This document shows positions 7,728 to 15,974 of a stretch of 64,000 nt of DNA, piece after piece. Position 1 is the first letter of the stretch. Each line of letters starts with the position of its first letter. The notes beneath the pieces are model-generated. The model made no database searches. It was not told the origin of the DNA and worked only from the letters and a program-made list of their open reading frames with translations. The position numbers and the translations under genes are program-made. Source of the DNA: Hyphomicrobiales bacterium. Its GTDB lineage: Bacteria > Pseudomonadota > Alphaproteobacteria > Rhizobiales > Rhizobiaceae. The stretch is taken from contig UCEZ01000001.1 of the NCBI GenBank assembly GCA_900471525.1, forward strand, positions 1-64,000, in the 5' to 3' direction.

Positions 7728-9345
7728 GATTTGAACTCTGACCTGTTGCTATTGACAGAGAGAAATCCGACATCGCTTCGACCTGGCCGATGCCGGGGGG
7801 CGTGGCTTGGCTAGAGAAAGGCGTCGGAACCAAGGTTTCACTGTCCCCAATGAACGCGATAGGCATCAAGCCGGCTGCAAACATCGCCGCCATGCGACGC
7901 CTGGGGCTTGTGAAGCGAGCCTTGTCGGAGGTTCTGATGATCGGAATCGTGGCTAAGGGTTGTGATTGAAGCAATCGCGCCAGCTCGACGGGGCGGCGGA
8001 TCGTTTTGTTGAGCACCTCGAGCAACACGACGAAAGCCAGTCCCAGCCCAACTCCTGCAAAGGCACCGAGACCAACTATGCGGGTGCGCTTGGGGCTGAT
8101 CGCGCTGATGGGCGGCGTTGCAGCCTCAAGAAGCGAAAACCGCCCCCCATCCGAACGCCTTTCTATTTGTTCGCCAGTCAAGGCTTCCGCGCGCCTTGCG
8201 ATGGCGGCATTGTACTGCATCTGAATGTTCTGGCGATTTCGCTCGAGTGAATTCAGGATGGTTTCGCTGGCTGGGGTGCCAGTTATCGACCGGGTCAAAT
8301 CTTCAATGCGCCGTGCTACGGAGGTCTTTTCCACCGCCACGGCCTGAAGACGAGTATCGATATCCGACAGCTGCAGGTTGAGCCCGAAAGGTCCACTCCG
8401 CTCCCCTGGGGGACTGTTTTCGTTCTTGGCTTCTTTCGGCGGACTGGTCAGCAGGTCATTCTGCAGCGATGCTATCCTGACGCGCAGGGCTTTGATGTTG
8501 GGGCTCGTTTCCGAGAAAATCGCGAGTTGTTCCGCCAGCGCACGGTTGAGATCCACGAGAATCTGTTGTTCCGGCGTGAGCGACACGGCCCCGACAAGCT
8601 GTCCGGCGTTGGTATATGTCGCGATCAGGCTGCCCCGTTTGGTGCGGAGATCGGATTCTTCGCGTTCAAGCGAAATCAACCTCTCCTGCAGACTGCTTTG
8701 CTGGCTGCGACGAAAATCGAGGCTTTCCGGAAGGGTGTCTTTGTTTGCCGTCTTGAATTTGAGGATATCGTCTTCAAGACGGTTCAAGTCGGAGGACAGT
8801 CGTGTGACCTCCTGATTGAAGAATTGCAATGTGCTTCCGGCACGATCAGTCCGCTGGCGCTGGTTTCTTCCCAGGATCATTGCCGCGAGTTCATTAGCCA
8901 CTTTGGCTGCCATATCCGGCTTGCCTGCCAAGAACGAGACACTGAAAACGTTTGCCCCCTGGTCGCGACCCTGAGTGTCGAACTGCAGTTGCTCGAACTT
9001 TATACGAGCCCGCATGTCCTTGACGATGTCTTCGCCATAGCGCTTCATCTTGGTATCGTCATAAATTCCGAGTTTCCTCGCCAGGGTAAGGAGATCATCT
9101 CGCGTGGTGATTTGCTGCTGAAGAATCTGGAGTTGCTCGACGGCACCAAGCGGGACGGTCGAACGGGCAAGTTCAGCCGGAATCTGCGGCGCCTCAACCA
9201 GGATCTTGGCGCTCGAGCTGTATACTCGTGGGATAACGCTCGCTACCACAACTGCAGACAGAAACGTCATGAAGGCAATCGCGATCACATACGGCAGCCT
9301 TCGCCGCAGGATCGAAAGATAGAAGCCCAAGTCTATATTGACCAT
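7714..9345 (-). CDS. Wzz/GumC-type chain-length and exopolysaccharide transport protein
   Basis: About 543 residues from the ATG at 9345 (a TTG five codons earlier is possible). It has the family layout: first membrane segment (PYVIAIAFMTFLSAVVVASVI), a long periplasmic coiled-coil part (about residues 110-380), then a second segment (VGLGAFAGVGLGLAFVVLL) and a 110-residue cytoplasmic tail lacking any kinase domain. Before the second segment is the Pro-rich PPISAISPKR motif. Such polysaccharide co-polymerases set chain length together with the polymerase and the export channel. It is first in the operon that continues into the kinase-like ATPase and the epimerase. Confidence 0.9.
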   Translation of the reverse strand: MVNIDLGFYLSILRRRLPYVIAIAFMTFLSAVVVASVIPRVYSSSAKILVEAPQIPAELARSTVPLGAVEQLQILQQQITTRDDLLTLARKLGIYDDTKMKRYGEDIVKDMRARIKFEQLQFDTQGRDQGANVFSVSFLAGKPDMAAKVANELAAMILGRNQRQRTDRAGSTLQFFNQEVTRLSSDLNRLEDDILKFKTANKDTLPESLDFRRSQQSSLQERLISLEREESDLRTKRGSLIATYTNAGQLVGAVSLTPEQQILVDLNRALAEQLAIFSETSPNIKALRVRIASLQNDLLTSPPKEAKNENSPPGERSGPFGLNLQLSDIDTRLQAVAVEKTSVARRIEDLTRSITGTPASETILNSLERNRQNIQMQYNAAIARRAEALTGEQIERRSDGGRFSLLEAATPPISAISPKRTRIVGLGAFAGVGLGLAFVVLLEVLNKTIRRPVELARLLQSQPLATIPIIRTSDKARFTSPRRRMAAMFAAGLMPIAFIGDSETLVPTPFSSQATPPGIGQVEAMSDFSLSIATGQSSNHGSN

Positions 9346-9879
9346 TACGCAGACACCCAACTTCTGAACCGGATTGGCACTGTGGCCGAATTCATTGTTC
9401 AGTGGTTCGGAATCGCAGAATAGATAGTCAATGTAAGGTGAGTAGAGGGGGAGGGGCTGCCGATCTAATACCTTTGGGCTACCTTTGGGCGTGGTCGTTC
9501 TTCCGATGCCTTAACAATGTTTGACTTTGCGTAATCGCTTCTAGCCCGCATCCCGGCGCGCGCCGGACTGGCCGATGCTTCTCACAACATGCCCTGGCGA
9601 TCCGCCGGATAAGCCAAAACGTGTGATTGCGGATTTTGTATCCATCGAAAGGCGTAAGTGGTGTTTACGTGCCGCGCCAAGCTTGCCCAAGTTGCTTAGC
9701 AGGCCCTTACCCAGCTGCGACTGAAGGCGGGGATTCGATCATCTTCCTAAGCTCGGACAATCCGTCCATGTTGTAAAAAGAACAGGAGCCCGATCCGCCA
9801 CGACGGGCCGGTCAGCGCTTGCCTTTGGGCCGCACACCAAAGGCATCGCAACACCATTTCAATGCACTAGGAAAGACAG
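9346..9879. other. Divergent intergenic region of the polysaccharide locus
   Basis: About 530 bases between the minus-strand Wzz operon and the plus-strand glycosyltransferase gene, so promoters for both should lie here. It contains a perfect 11-bp tandem repeat (9469-9490) and an inverted repeat of the related word GCCTTTGG/CCAAAGGC (9821-9828 and 9837-9844), the latter 36 bases before the start at 9880. No gene seen. Confidence 0.5.
9469..9490. repeat. Tandem 11-bp direct repeat, candidate regulator site
   Basis: TACCTTTGGGC occurs twice without a gap, a one-helical-turn spacing suited to cooperative binding of a regulator. It lies about 125-145 bases upstream of the Wzz-like gene start. 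Binding is inferred, not shown. Confidence 0.45.
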
Positions 9880-10803
9880 ATGAACCTTCCTTGGCAACTC
9901 AGCGTGATCATACCGCACCTTAACGAGCCAGACGATCTGCGCCGCTGCCTTCTTGCCTTAGATGCGCAGCGCGCCGACGGTATTCCGTTCGAGATCATCG
10001 TGGTGGACAATGGCTCGAACGAAATGCCGGAAGCCGCATGTTCCGGCATTCCGGATCTTCGGCTGGTGCGCGAAACTGTCCCCGGTCCAGGGCCTGCACG
10101 GAATCTTGGCGCCAATCTGGCTCGTGCAGACGTGTTAGCCTTTATTGATTGCGATTGTATTGCCCAACCCGGATGGGTTCGGGCGATCTCCGGCCTGATG
10201 GCTGGAAGCCCGGATATCGACCTTGCGGGCGGCGATATTGGAATTTTGATTACCGATCCTCAATATCCAAGCGCGATCGAATCCTATGAAAGCATTTACA
10301 GCTATCGCGCCCGCGCTTACGTCGAACGCTATGGATTTGCTGCCACCGGAAATATGGCAGTTCGAAAGCGGGTTTTTCAATCGGTTGGTCCTTTCGGCGG
10401 AATTGCGACGATGGAGGACACCGAATGGGGCCAGCGGGCGACGGCAAAAGGCCATCGAATTGCCTTCCTGCCCGAAGCAAGAGTGCTCACGCCCTCATGC
10501 AAATCCTTTGCGGACCTGGCGCGCCGATGGGACCGGCACGTCGCTCATGAATTCCGCAAGGTCGCCGGCCGTCCAGCGGCAAAGCTGCGGTGGCTTGTCA
10601 GCGGCTTGGTTGTTGTTGGCTCACCATTGATCGAGAGCTTCAAAATTTTCACGACAGACCGAGTCTCCGGTGTTCGAAATCGCGTCCTCGCGCTGGCATG
10701 CCTTACGCGCATTCGGCTCCACAGGGCGGGTCGGATGCTCGATCTGGCGCTTCATGGGAATCCGCGTCGATTTGTCGAAAGCTGGAACCGCGAAGGCTCC
10801 TGA
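9880..10803 (+). CDS. Family 2 glycosyltransferase
   Basis: 307 residues with the GT-A fold: LSVIIPHLNEPDDL at the start, EIIVVDNGS near residue 39-47 and the metal-binding acidic motif FIDCDCIAQPGW near 87. Further on are NMAVRK and a MEDTEWGQRA block that supplies the catalytic acidic residue (ED...W). The C-terminal 80 residues are basic with one hydrophobic patch (WLVSGLVVVGSPLI), suggesting membrane association. The ATG follows AGGAAAGAC. It would add one sugar to the lipid-linked repeat of the polysaccharide; donor and linkage are unknown. It is monocistronic as far as the sequence shows. Confidence 0.88.
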   Translation: MNLPWQLSVIIPHLNEPDDLRRCLLALDAQRADGIPFEIIVVDNGSNEMPEAACSGIPDLRLVRETVPGPGPARNLGANLARADVLAFIDCDCIAQPGWVRAISGLMAGSPDIDLAGGDIGILITDPQYPSAIESYESIYSYRARAYVERYGFAATGNMAVRKRVFQSVGPFGGIATMEDTEWGQRATAKGHRIAFLPEARVLTPSCKSFADLARRWDRHVAHEFRKVAGRPAAKLRWLVSGLVVVGSPLIESFKIFTTDRVSGVRNRVLALACLTRIRLHRAGRMLDLALHGNPRRFVESWNREGS

Positions 10804-11301
10804 GCTGGTTTCAGCGAATAGGCAGCCTGCTGCCTCGGGAGGCATGTTGACGTTGACGGCCCGTCGCTACGAATGACGAAGCAAAGCCGTCCTTCAGCAG
10901 CGAAATCCTCCCAGATTTCCAGTTTGAAGAAAATATGTAATGTTCTCTAAGATAAATCCCTTTTCTGTAAATCAGAAATGTGCATTCTCGTGTTGTTTTT
11001 AGTATTTTTCTGTAAAATATTTCAATTTTTTATCAAAAGTCGATCGCAACCCAATTTGATTTGGGCGCCTGAAAATCATGAAATTGCCGCGAGCTCTGTA
11101 GGCCGTTACCGGCCTACATCGAATTGTTTATATTGGATTTATTGAGAATTTCTCCCGTATGGTTAATAATGGGTTATTCACGGCCATCGGGGCAATTTTA
11201 AGAAATACGAGGAAGTAAATAATCCTCAAATACGCAAATTTATATTTGGAATTTGCACGCTCCGTCGCCGCTTTCTTGAGAAATGACCATTGGGAGGCGT
11301 C
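10804..11301. other. AT-rich intergenic region with two dyads before the exoY-like gene
   Basis: About 500 bases, clearly AT-richer than the neighbours from about 10930 to 11260. It holds a perfect hairpin TGTAGGCC / GGCCTACA around GTTACC (11097-11118), which could end the preceding transcript or attenuate the next, and a 7-bp dyad GCAAATT / AATTTGC (11234-11256), 46 bases before the start at 11302. No gene found. Confidence 0.5.
11097..11118 (+). terminator. Perfect 8-bp hairpin, terminator or attenuator
   Basis: Stem TGTAGGCC/GGCCTACA with a 6-base loop, followed by TCGAATTGTTTATATT. The T-run is broken. It lies 294 bases after the glycosyltransferase stop and 184 before the exoY-like start. 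Confidence 0.4.
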
Positions 11302-11982
11302 ATGTCGGAAGGCGATCTACGATACCCTTTGCGGTTTATCACTCATAACCCATCGGCCAACGGGGCGATCAAATCGCGATCCCTGTATTTTGTGGCCAAA
11401 CGCTGCTTTGACGTTTCTGCAACATTGTTGGTTGCGCCATTCGCGCTGACGATCGTTGGAATGGTTGCGCTGCTGATCTGGATGAATGGTGGAAAGGCTT
11501 TTTTCTCGCAGCCCCGAATTGGGAAGGGCGGGAGGATATTCAACTTATGGAAGCTTCGAACCATGGCCCCCGATGCGGAAAGGAAGCTGCAGGAGCACCT
11601 GGCTGCGGACCCATTGGCCAGGGTCGAGTGGGAGACCCAACAGAAGCTGAGAAATGACCCGCGCATTACAAGGCTGGGCAGGTATCTGCGCAAATATTCT
11701 ATCGACGAGCTGCCGCAACTCTTGAACGTGCTGGTTGGAGACATGAGCCTTGTCGGTCCGCGTCCGATGCTTCCGGAGCAGCGGCAACAGTATCCTGGGA
11801 CGGCCTACTTCGACATGCGTCCCGGTCTGACGGGGCTTTGGCAGATTAGTGAGCGCAATGGTTGCACCTTCGTGGAACGCGCGCTGCACGATACGCGGTA
11901 TTCCGGTATGATGTCGTTCAGCACGGATTTGTGGATTCTGTTGCGGACACCGATGGTCGTCCTGAGAGGGACGGGGCTTTAA
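11302..11982 (+). CDS. ExoY-like undecaprenyl-phosphate sugar phosphotransferase (initiating transferase)
   Basis: 226 residues from the ATG at 11302, preceded by GGGAGG at ideal spacing. One N-terminal membrane segment (SATLLVAPFALTIVGMVALLIW) precedes the bacterial sugar-transferase domain: KAFFSQPRIGKGGRIFNLWKLRTM, LRNDPRITRLGRYLRKYSIDELPQLLNVL, GDMSLVGPRP and RPGLTGLWQISERN. Length and the EHLAADPLARVEWE insert match the ExoY group, which loads galactose-1-phosphate or glucose-1-phosphate on the lipid carrier and starts repeat-unit assembly. It faces the LuxR-type gene at 12142, from which a perfect hairpin at 12016-12040 separates it. Confidence 0.9.
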   Translation: MSEGDLRYPLRFITHNPSANGAIKSRSLYFVAKRCFDVSATLLVAPFALTIVGMVALLIWMNGGKAFFSQPRIGKGGRIFNLWKLRTMAPDAERKLQEHLAADPLARVEWETQQKLRNDPRITRLGRYLRKYSIDELPQLLNVLVGDMSLVGPRPMLPEQRQQYPGTAYFDMRPGLTGLWQISERNGCTFVERALHDTRYSGMMSFSTDLWILLRTPMVVLRGTGL

Positions 11983-12015
11983 GGCATTTGAGATCGAATG
12001 AGATCGAACGAAAAG

Positions 12016-12040
12016 GCAAGCACCAACCTTTGGTGCTTGC
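12016..12040 (+). terminator. Hairpin after the exoY-like gene
   Basis: A perfect 11-bp stem GCAAGCACCAA / TTGGTGCTTGC with a 3-base CCT loop, 34 bases past the stop. The flanks can extend pairing a little. No clean T-run follows (TGCCTTGG), but the stem is strong and lies between two convergent genes. Confidence 0.55.
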
Positions 12041-12141
12041 TGCCTTGGTGACGCCCTGAACCAGGGGCAAGGATTGTTTCGAACTATCCAATGTGCCAGC
12101 AGCTATAAGAGCTGCCGCCGTTGAATGTTGACCGCTATCCG

Positions 12142-12942
12142 TTAGTGTTCACTTCCCTTCATTCCCTCGGTCGAGGAAGCTGAAGCAAGCGGGAAGAGAT
12201 CCTTGATCTTGTAGGCCACCTCAGTCCTGTTGGTGGCTTTGACCTTCTTCATGATATTGCGGATGTGGACCTTGACGGTGCTCTCCCGCAAATTGAGTTC
12301 GTAGGCAATGATCTTGTTGGCCTTCCCGCGTCTGAGCGCCTCAACCACTTCAGCCTGCCGTTCGGTGAACATGCCGGCCAGAGGGCGCGCCGCCGGATTT
12401 CCTGACTCAAGCGCCTGGCGCATCGCAAACACGCTGCTCGCCGGCACGAAAATGCCGCCGGCCATCGAAAGGGCTATCGCTTCGATACAGACGTCAATGC
12501 TGACGGAGGAAGGAATATAGCCCTTTGCCCCGCATTCGAGCGCCTTCATTATCTGCGGCAGGTCGTCCGTGTCGGCAAGCACGATGATCGGTGCTTCCAA
12601 TGTGGACGAAAGCCGCTTGATTTCCTCTGCCACAGCTGGCTCGGCGATTTTTTTCCCGCCGACATTCAGCAGGATGGCGGCAAGCGGCGGGTAGTCGTGA
12701 CGCTTGCGATCCCATTCTTCCATCGAACCGAACGCGAGAACATCCATGTCCATCTTGTGGGCAGAGATGCAATAGGCGAGGCACTGGCGGTCAAGTGCGC
12801 GATCGTCAATAATCAGAAGTGAGCGTCCTCGCGGAAGCTCACCAAGCTTCTTGTCATTCTCAGTATGAAAAGGATCGGCTGCTATAGAATGGAACAGGTT
12901 ATTCGATACGTCTTTGCCATTAGTCATCATTAACGAGTTCAT
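12142..12942 (-). CDS. LuxR-type regulator with degenerate receiver domain
   Basis: 266 residues. The receiver-like half (about 38-165) keeps the acidic pair in LLIIDDRALDR, but the phosphorylation site strand reads AAILLNVGG, with Asn where Asp is expected, and the conserved Lys is lost (GAKGYIPSS). It is therefore unlikely to be controlled by normal phosphotransfer. The C-terminal LuxR helix-turn-helix is complete: FTERQAEVVEALRRGKANKIIAYELNLRESTVKVHIRNIMKKV. No kinase gene is adjacent. It sits inside the polysaccharide locus, next to the exoY-like gene, and a similar regulator lies at 30079. A role in controlling exopolysaccharide is inference. Confidence 0.88.
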   Translation of the reverse strand: MNSLMMTNGKDVSNNLFHSIAADPFHTENDKKLGELPRGRSLLIIDDRALDRQCLAYCISAHKMDMDVLAFGSMEEWDRKRHDYPPLAAILLNVGGKKIAEPAVAEEIKRLSSTLEAPIIVLADTDDLPQIMKALECGAKGYIPSSVSIDVCIEAIALSMAGGIFVPASSVFAMRQALESGNPAARPLAGMFTERQAEVVEALRRGKANKIIAYELNLRESTVKVHIRNIMKKVKATNRTEVAYKIKDLFPLASASSTEGMKGSEH

Positions 12943-13624
12943 AGGTGTTTACTCCCCAAACGCACATGCAACCTAGCCCCTACGCAATCAGGGGTGTTAA
13001 AAAAAGGCATGTGCTAGCCCCAGTCTCTTATTTTCAGGCTCTGAACCTGATCTATACATGCTCAATAAATCAAGAATTCTATGCATAATTTCTTATATTA
13101 CACGATATCATCGGTGTTGCCTAGCATTTGAATGAATGCGTAGATTGTTTGTTTTCTCTAATCGAAAAGGTCTGTCCGTCGATTTGAGGTAAGGAATTGC
13201 CACTAAGCAGTAGTGCCCCTACCTTTTTGGGGGATTATACGCCTGAATTATCGACCTGTAACCTGCAGAAAGGGATTTTACGTGACCCTGGGGGCTGGCG
13301 ACGCGGTAGCAGGCGCAGCGAAATCATACCCAAAAGGTTTAATGGCGACTTGCCCGAAGTGTAGGATAGTCATTCTGTAGAAAATCCATGAGCAGCTAAA
13401 GTCATATCTGACGTTTAGTTCAGCATCAGGCTTCCGGAGAGCTGGCCGTGGCGATCGATTTCATGTTCGTCCATGTTAAAAGGTGAACTTCCACGCAATG
13501 CCGGCTGCTCGTTGGCCTGACGCCTGGGAATATATCCGCGAACGGCGTCGATTCGACGAATTTTTGAAGCCTTCCTGCTCCTCTGCTCCTCCGGTGAAGC
13601 CGCCCATGCCTCGCCGTTGTATTG
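12943..13624. other. Long AT-rich intergenic region with two similar CCCCTAC hairpins
   Basis: About 680 bases upstream of the minus-strand regulator gene and downstream of the minus-strand beta-helix gene. The word GCCCCTAC occurs at 12976-12983 and 13215-13222, each time followed after a few bases by AGGGG or GGGGG so that a short stem can form. The 13020-13170 part is very AT-rich. Small frames near 13480-13670 have no start signal and are not called. Confidence 0.4.
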
Positions 13625-14491
13625 TCATCTGCTCACGATATCTCCAACAACATCGTCGATATTTCCGTCCCATTTTGGGGAATTTCTTACGATTGACGCA
13701 TGTCCATAGTAGCCACGCCCCAGTCTGTTGTTTGAGAACGATACATTGGATATCTTGCCCCCATCGAATTGACCGTCGGCGTAAATCGTATATCCCCCTC
13801 CGACCAGCCGGTTTCCTTCAACGCGGACACCGGAGATGGGGCCGAAGTAGTTACTGAGCATGATCGCCGATGTTTGCCGGTGAGGGTTGATGACCGTATT
13901 CCCTCTGATGAGAACATCGGATATTCCGCCATCTGTGGCTATTCCGTCAAAATGGGGGCCGTCCCATTGCGATTGCAGGTCATGTATATAGTTGTCTTCG
14001 ATGTCTATCTTGGATGAGCCGGTGAGGTAGATGCCGTCTTCCACATGATGGATGTTGCAACGACGGATCGAGACGTTGTTGCCGGAAACGCTGATCCCCC
14101 GAATACCGGGCGCGGCCTGGCCGTCTATCTCGCAATTCTCCAGGGTCACACCATCTGCGCGTATGTCCAGGACGGCCCATCCCTTGGCGGTTATTTTGCA
14201 ATTCCGGAGCGTCACGTTCGGCGCCAGGATCGTGACGGGGGCCTGAAAATCCAGACCGCTGACGGTTGCCCCGGCAACATCGAGCGTGAAACCTGTTGCC
14301 GAAGTGAGGCTCATATCGACCGGAATGCCGGTCGTCGCTTCATCCGGATAGGTGACGTCGATCTTTTTGCTCGCAGACGGTTCGCTCGAGGTCTCCAATC
14401 CTTGTGCGAACGTGCAGGGTGCGAGCTGCGCCTCGACGGCAGCAAAGAGCCAAAAAATGACAAGCCATTCAAGCTTGATGAAATGCCTCAT
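13625..14491 (-). CDS. Exported right-handed parallel beta-helix protein
   Basis: 288 residues from the ATG at 14491, chosen because it opens a signal peptide (MRHFIKLEWLVIFWLFAAVEA, cut near TFA-QG). The rest is a run of beta-helix coils of about 22 residues: TLRNCKITAKGWAVLDI, VTLENCEIDG, VSIRRCNIHHVEDGIYL, IDIEDNYIHDL, VLIRGNTVINP, VRVEGNRLVGG, VSFSNNRLG. This fold is used by polysaccharide lyases, epimerases and some adhesins. No catalytic set can be assigned by eye. Its place inside the locus suggests periplasmic or extracellular action on the polymer. An in-frame upstream start (14641) would hide the signal. Confidence 0.8.
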   Translation of the reverse strand: MRHFIKLEWLVIFWLFAAVEAQLAPCTFAQGLETSSEPSASKKIDVTYPDEATTGIPVDMSLTSATGFTLDVAGATVSGLDFQAPVTILAPNVTLRNCKITAKGWAVLDIRADGVTLENCEIDGQAAPGIRGISVSGNNVSIRRCNIHHVEDGIYLTGSSKIDIEDNYIHDLQSQWDGPHFDGIATDGGISDVLIRGNTVINPHRQTSAIMLSNYFGPISGVRVEGNRLVGGGYTIYADGQFDGGKISNVSFSNNRLGRGYYGHASIVRNSPKWDGNIDDVVGDIVSR

Positions 14492-15010
14492 GGCAGACGG
14501 AGCGTGGTTTGCGCCGATAGGGCCGCAGTCGCATTGGGCGCGCGCGCCTGCCGCCCGATATTCCTGCGCGGGTGCAGCGAAACTATCGTGACTGGGAGGT
14601 TCGACACATGTTTCTCCTCGGTTCCGGAGATCAGGAAACATCCTGGAAGACGTGCCAGCTTGTCGGATTCTCTCCCCTGTAGGAACCTGAATTTTGGTCG
14701 GCGGCAGCGTGGCTTTGAGGGAGGGAATACGCCTTATGCCTGCTTGGGGCTTGTCGTGCGAAGACGTAAAACTGCCTATCGGCCAGACATAGGGTCAACC
14801 AAATGGGGAAGCCATTCTGCCGCTGTACATCCCGGCCTAACCTGATGGCGCCACAAGCGCGAATAAGGATAAATTGTATCGCTCGGCATCGTCCCGTACG
14901 CACGAAGTGCTGGATGTTTGCGCGACGTCGGGAAGGAAATTGCGTTCCCAATTCCTTACCGTAACGCTGTTCCAGCTGAACGGCGTCTTTGAATATGGGG
15001 AATTATTCTG
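14492..15010. other. Divergent intergenic region, no supported gene
   Basis: About 520 bases between the beta-helix gene (minus) and a glycosyltransferase gene (plus). A 24-codon plus-strand frame at 14608-14682 follows GGGAGG at good spacing but has no other support, so it is only noted. No clear dyad or RNA gene seen. Confidence 0.35.
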
Positions 15011-15931
15011 ATGACGATATCGGTCATATTGCCGACGTATAACAGGAGCGGTTCGCTCGTTGCTGCAATGAACAGCGTGCTCACGCAGTCGCATGAGGAT
15101 CTGGAGCTTATCGTAGTCGACGACGCCTCCACGGAAGATATCGAAAGCGTTGTGCGCAGCGTGGACGATCATCGGATACGCTATGTAAGGCGCCCGCGAA
15201 ACGGCGGCGCCGCGGCGGCGCGAAATACCGGCCTTGGTCATGCCAAAGGCGACTATATCGCGTTTCAGGACAGCGACGACCTATGGTTGCCCGGCAAGCT
15301 GCAAAAGCAGTTTGCGCTGTTCTCTTCACTTCCCAGCCACGTCGGCGTGGTTACCGGTGCAAAGATCATCTATGGGCGTGACAATCAGCTGAATTATGGA
15401 CCCGGACGCGTTGCCTACGCACCCAATCCCAGCCGCTGCCTTCGTCTTGGCGAGGACCAGCTCGGGCACCTCCTGACGGAGAACCGGATCAGTCTGCAGA
15501 ATGCGTTGTTTCGAAAAAACTGCGTTCCGGATGCAGAGTGGTTCGACGTTTGCGCCAGGGCCAACGAGGACTGGGACTTTGCCATCAGACTGGCGCGGCA
15601 CACAACCATCTACGAAGACATCGAACCGGTCGTGCTCGGGTTTATCTCGCGTGACAGCATTTCGACCAATCGCCGCAAGGAAACTATCGGCGTGCTGCGC
15701 ATTCTGAAAAAAAACAGGGATGTTCTGGACAGTCGAAGGAAACAAAGATCCCTAATACTGATCGATATCTGCAGGTATTTTTACACCATCGGGAAGACAA
15801 AAAGCGCGATGCGGTTTATGGCCGCGGCGCTCAAGGACTACCCGCTTCATACAGAAATGATCGGCTCGATTTTTGTCAGCAAATTGTTCAAGCGGCGCCC
15901 GCAGCGACCTGCGACTTTATCTCCGACATGA
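15011..15931 (+). CDS. Family 2 glycosyltransferase
   Basis: 306 residues, GT-A fold. ISVILPTYNRSGSLVAAMNS opens the nucleotide-binding half, followed by LELIVVDDASTEDIE, the AAAARNTGLGHAKGDYIAFQ block with the metal-binding DSDD near residue 88, and the NEDWDFAIRLARH acceptor/catalytic motif near 192. There is no membrane segment; the last 60 residues are basic. GGGGAA precedes the ATG. It would transfer a sugar in repeat-unit assembly. The gene meets the minus-strand glycosyltransferase tail to tail with 43 bases between. Confidence 0.9.
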   Translation: MTISVILPTYNRSGSLVAAMNSVLTQSHEDLELIVVDDASTEDIESVVRSVDDHRIRYVRRPRNGGAAAARNTGLGHAKGDYIAFQDSDDLWLPGKLQKQFALFSSLPSHVGVVTGAKIIYGRDNQLNYGPGRVAYAPNPSRCLRLGEDQLGHLLTENRISLQNALFRKNCVPDAEWFDVCARANEDWDFAIRLARHTTIYEDIEPVVLGFISRDSISTNRRKETIGVLRILKKNRDVLDSRRKQRSLILIDICRYFYTIGKTKSAMRFMAAALKDYPLHTEMIGSIFVSKLFKRRPQRPATLSPT

Positions 15932-15974
15932 ATGGGAAATGGCCTGGCTTGCGATGGCTGGCATTAGGCCGCGC

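Noticed and set aside
14608-14682. A 24-codon plus-strand frame after GGGAGG
   Set aside because: Apart from the binding site there is no support, and it lies within the leader of the minus-strand beta-helix gene.
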